From contig JAFKFF010000061.1 of the NCBI GenBank assembly GCA_017307315.1, positions 1 through 7,709 of the forward strand: 7,709 nucleotides of DNA, read 5' to 3'. Under the pieces are notes generated by a model. That model was not told where the DNA came from. It did not search any database and saw only the letters and a list, made by a program, of their open reading frames with translations. Origin of the DNA: Alphaproteobacteria bacterium. GTDB lineage: Bacteria > Pseudomonadota > Alphaproteobacteria > Micropepsales > Micropepsaceae. Both the position numbers and the translations under genes were made by a program. Below, one piece after another: positions 6,044-7,709 of the stretch (position 1 is the first letter of the stretch; the number at the start of each line of letters is the position of its first letter).

Positions 6044-7175
6044 CTATTCGAGATCTTCGACCTTCTCGCGCGGCTTGCCGCCAACCTCTTGCGCCAGCGC
6101 CGCGGCCATGAATGGGTCGAGGTCCCCGTCCAGCACATCCTGCGGCGTGCGGCTTTCCACGCCGGTGCGCAGATCCTTCACCAGCTGATAGGGCTGAAGG
6201 ACATAGGAGCGGATCTGATGGCCCCAGCCGATGTCGGATTTCTCGCCGACAAAGGCGCCGGTTTCGGCTTTCTTCTTTTCCAGCTCGATCTCGTACAGCC
6301 GCGACTTCAACATATCCCAGCAGATCGCGCGGTTCTGGTGCTGGCTGCGCTCAGACTGACTGGCGACGGCAATGCCGGTCGGCAGATGGGTGATGCGCAC
6401 CGCGCTTTCGGTCTTGTTGACGTGTTGCCCACCCGCGCCGCTGGCGCGATAGACGTCGATGCGGACATCCTTTTCCGGAATATCGATCTCGATCGACTGG
6501 TCGATCACCGGATAGACCGTGACGGATGAAAAAGACGTGTGCCGGCGGGCATTGGAATCGAACGGCGAAATGCGCACCAGCCGATGCACCCCCGCTTCGG
6601 TCTTGAGCCAGCCATAGGCATTATCGCCCTTGACCAGAAGCGTGGCCGATTTCAGCCCCGCCCCCTCGCCTTCGCTCTCTTCGATCAGCTGGAGCTTGTA
6701 GCCGTGGCGTTCGGCCCAGCGCGTGTACATGCGGAACAGCATCGAGGCCCAGTCCTGGCTCTCGGTGCCGCCTGCCCCGGCATGAATCTCCAGATAGGAG
6801 TCGTTGCCGTCCGCCTCGCCCGATAGCATGGATTGCAGGCGAAGCTGCTCGGCGCGCTTCTGCAAGGCATCGATCGAGGCCTCCGCGTCCGCCACCATGG
6901 CGCCGTCGCCTTCGGCTTCCGCCATCTCGATCAGGCCGATGAAATCCGACAGTTCATTTTCCAGCGCCCGGACCGACGAGAGCGAGGTGTCGAGCTTCTG
7001 CCGCTCGCGCATCAGTTTCTGCGCGTTGGCGGGATCGTTCCAGAGGGTGGGGTCTTCGGCGCGGGCGTTCAGCTCGTCCAGGCGGCGCAGCGACTTGTCC
7101 CAGTCAAAGATGCCTCCTCAGCAGGGCGATGGCCTGCTGGATATCTTCGACGCTGCGTTCGGCTTCTGGGCGCAT
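6044..7175 (-). CDS. prfB: Peptide chain release factor 2, expressed through a programmed +1 frameshift
   Basis: RF2 recognises UGA and UAA in the ribosomal A site and triggers release of the finished protein. The zero frame starts at ATG 7175 and runs 23 codons ([23 protein letters not shown]) to an in-frame TGA at 7106-7104. Skipping one base continues as [13 protein letters not shown] for 353 codons to TAG at 6044, giving 376 residues against 365 in E. coli. The RF2-specific anticodon-like tripeptide SPF is at 203-205 and the catalytic GGQ, in [13 protein letters not shown], at 248-250, each two residues before its E. coli position. The residue matching E. coli 246 is Ala, the usual bacterial form. 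The start at 7175 is chosen because the peptide joins without a gap to the RF2 helical domain and matches the RF2 N-terminus. No Shine-Dalgarno is visible before it. The first in-frame ATG after the frameshift (7012) would delete 54 residues and is not a credible start. Expression should be autoregulated by RF2 level. The CBS-domain gene ends 43 nt upstream on the same strand. Confidence 0.96.
7103..7118 (-). promoter_or_regulatory. prfB programmed +1 frameshift site
   Basis: On the minus strand the order is AGGAGG (7118-7113), a CAT spacer (7112-7110), slippery CTT (7109-7107), TGA (7106-7104) and C (7103). The E. coli element has the same design: an SD-like sequence 3 nt before CTT TGA C. 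When RF2 is scarce the ribosome pauses at UGA. The internal SD pairs with 16S rRNA, and the peptidyl-tRNA slips from CUU to UUU, so GAC (Asp24) is read next. When RF2 is abundant, UGA ends translation after 23 residues. The protein match resumes exactly at the shifted codon, so this is recoding, not a sequencing error. Confidence 0.96.
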
Positions 7176-7218
7176 GGCCGGGATATAGGGCGCGCGCAGG
7201 CGGGCGTAAAGGGCAAAG

Positions 7219-7709
7219 TCAGGACGACGGCGCCTTGCCGCTGGGCAACGGTCCGATCGAAAAGAGGTCGCGCTGGCCCAGCTCGGCCGAGCGCATCCGC
7301 TCCAGTTCGGCGGAATAGCGCTTGAGCGCATAGGCTTCCGTCACATAGCCCGCCACCGTCTTCTGGCTGCGCGACAGAAGGACAGGCAGGGTTTCAACCT
7401 GGAGCGAATCGAAGCGCGCCAGCGCGCTGCGGATATTCTCGGACGGCAGCAGGAACTGGTCGGGGGCTTCGGCCAGATCGCCTGCCACCGCCCAGTCCAG
7501 CGCATCGTCGATCTCCGCGTCGTGCAGGTCCGACGTATCGATGGCGCCGATGTAATGCCCGGTGCCGTCGACGACATAGAGGCGCTTGGTGCCCCCCACC
7601 GGATAGGCCGCCCGCAACGCCCGCAAGCCCAGATTCTCCGGCACGGTCTTGGCGTCGCTACGCATCAGCCGGCCCACCGTCATGTCGCTGATCCAGCCCA
7701 CGTCATGGG
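7219..7709 (-). CDS. CBS-domain pair, C-terminal part of a probable ClC-type chloride channel (5' end outside window)
   Basis: The frame is open to the window edge and ends at TGA 7221-7219. A GTG at 7701 would give 160 residues, but the frame continues upstream (His-Asp), so the gene is most likely cut. Two CBS motifs are visible. The first runs from VGRLMRSDAKTVPEN through RLYVVDGTGHYIGAIDTSDL, the second from PSENIRSALARFDSLQVETLPVL through AGYVTEAYALKRYSAEL. CBS pairs bind adenosyl nucleotides and gate transporters or enzymes. The ending YVTEAYALKRYSAELERMR resembles the tail of alphaproteobacterial ClC chloride channels or exchangers that carry C-terminal CBS domains, and this is the basis for the specific call. 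No membrane helices are within the window, so another CBS-bearing protein remains possible. It lies 43 nt upstream of prfB on the same strand and may be co-transcribed with it. Confidence 0.65.
   Translation of the reverse strand, partial: HDVGWISDMTVGRLMRSDAKTVPENLGLRALRAAYPVGGTKRLYVVDGTGHYIGAIDTSDLHDAEIDDALDWAVAGDLAEAPDQFLLPSENIRSALARFDSLQVETLPVLLSRSQKTVAGYVTEAYALKRYSAELERMRSAELGQRDLFSIGPLPSGKAPSS

Noticed and set aside
6044..7012. A 322-residue RF2 starting at the ATG at 7012
   Set aside because: Homology to RF2 continues upstream in the same frame to the frameshift site at 7103-7106, so this start would remove part of the N-terminal helical domain.
7104..7106. The in-frame TGA in prfB as a sequencing error or pseudogene mark
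   Set aside because: It lies within a complete SD-spacer-CTT-TGA-C element at the position conserved in bacterial prfB, and the rest of the protein is intact.
7104..7331. A 75-codon minus-strand ORF as a separate small gene
   Set aside because: Its last 23 codons are the zero-frame start of prfB; the part upstream of 7175 overlaps the end of the CBS-domain gene in another frame and shows no RF2 similarity.
1..7709. Mobile element, CRISPR array, toxin-antitoxin pair or phage remnant
   Set aside because: No repeat array, terminal inverted repeats, transposase or integrase motifs, or small paired ORFs with such features were seen; nearly all the sequence is accounted for by core genes.

Overview
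The window looks like chromosomal core DNA of an alphaproteobacterium. It is GC-rich and tightly packed, and its encoded proteins (TyrS, RF2, a DUF5930-type M23 peptidase, a YhdP/AsmA-like giant) read like alphaproteobacterial versions of their families. I cannot assign an order with confidence. I see no insertion sequence, CRISPR array, tRNA, rRNA or sign of recent transfer.

Layout: (1) 2-427, + strand, the 3' end of tyrS, carrying the S4 domain. (2) 430-3888, - strand, a 1152-residue membrane-anchored AsmA/YhdP-like protein, convergent with tyrS with 2 nt between the stop codons. (3) 3889-3975, an 87-nt divergent promoter region. (4) 3976-4440, + strand, a Bcp-type peroxiredoxin with one cysteine. 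(5) 4437-6002, + strand, an M23 peptidoglycan metallopeptidase whose ATG overlaps the bcp stop (ATGA). (6) 6003-6043, a short convergent spacer with a GC-rich hairpin. (7) 6044-7175, - strand, prfB (RF2), complete only if read through a programmed +1 frameshift at 7103-7118. (8) 7219-7709, - strand, the C-terminal CBS-domain part of a protein cut by the window edge, probably a ClC-type chloride channel.

Functionally there are two themes. The outer genes serve translation (tyrosyl-tRNA synthesis, UGA/UAA termination). The middle block serves the envelope and stress defence: an AsmA-like protein of the class that moves phospholipid between membranes, a thiol peroxidase and a cell-wall hydrolase. 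The last two are probably translated from one mRNA.

The most informative element is the RF2 recoding site. Simple gene calling breaks prfB into a 5' stub and a truncated 322-codon ORF, but the sequence shows a textbook autoregulatory frameshift (SD-like AGGAGG, 3-nt spacer, CTT TGA C) joining 23 + 353 codons into a 376-residue RF2. It is a known mechanism, well preserved here. I found nothing I would call an undescribed system.
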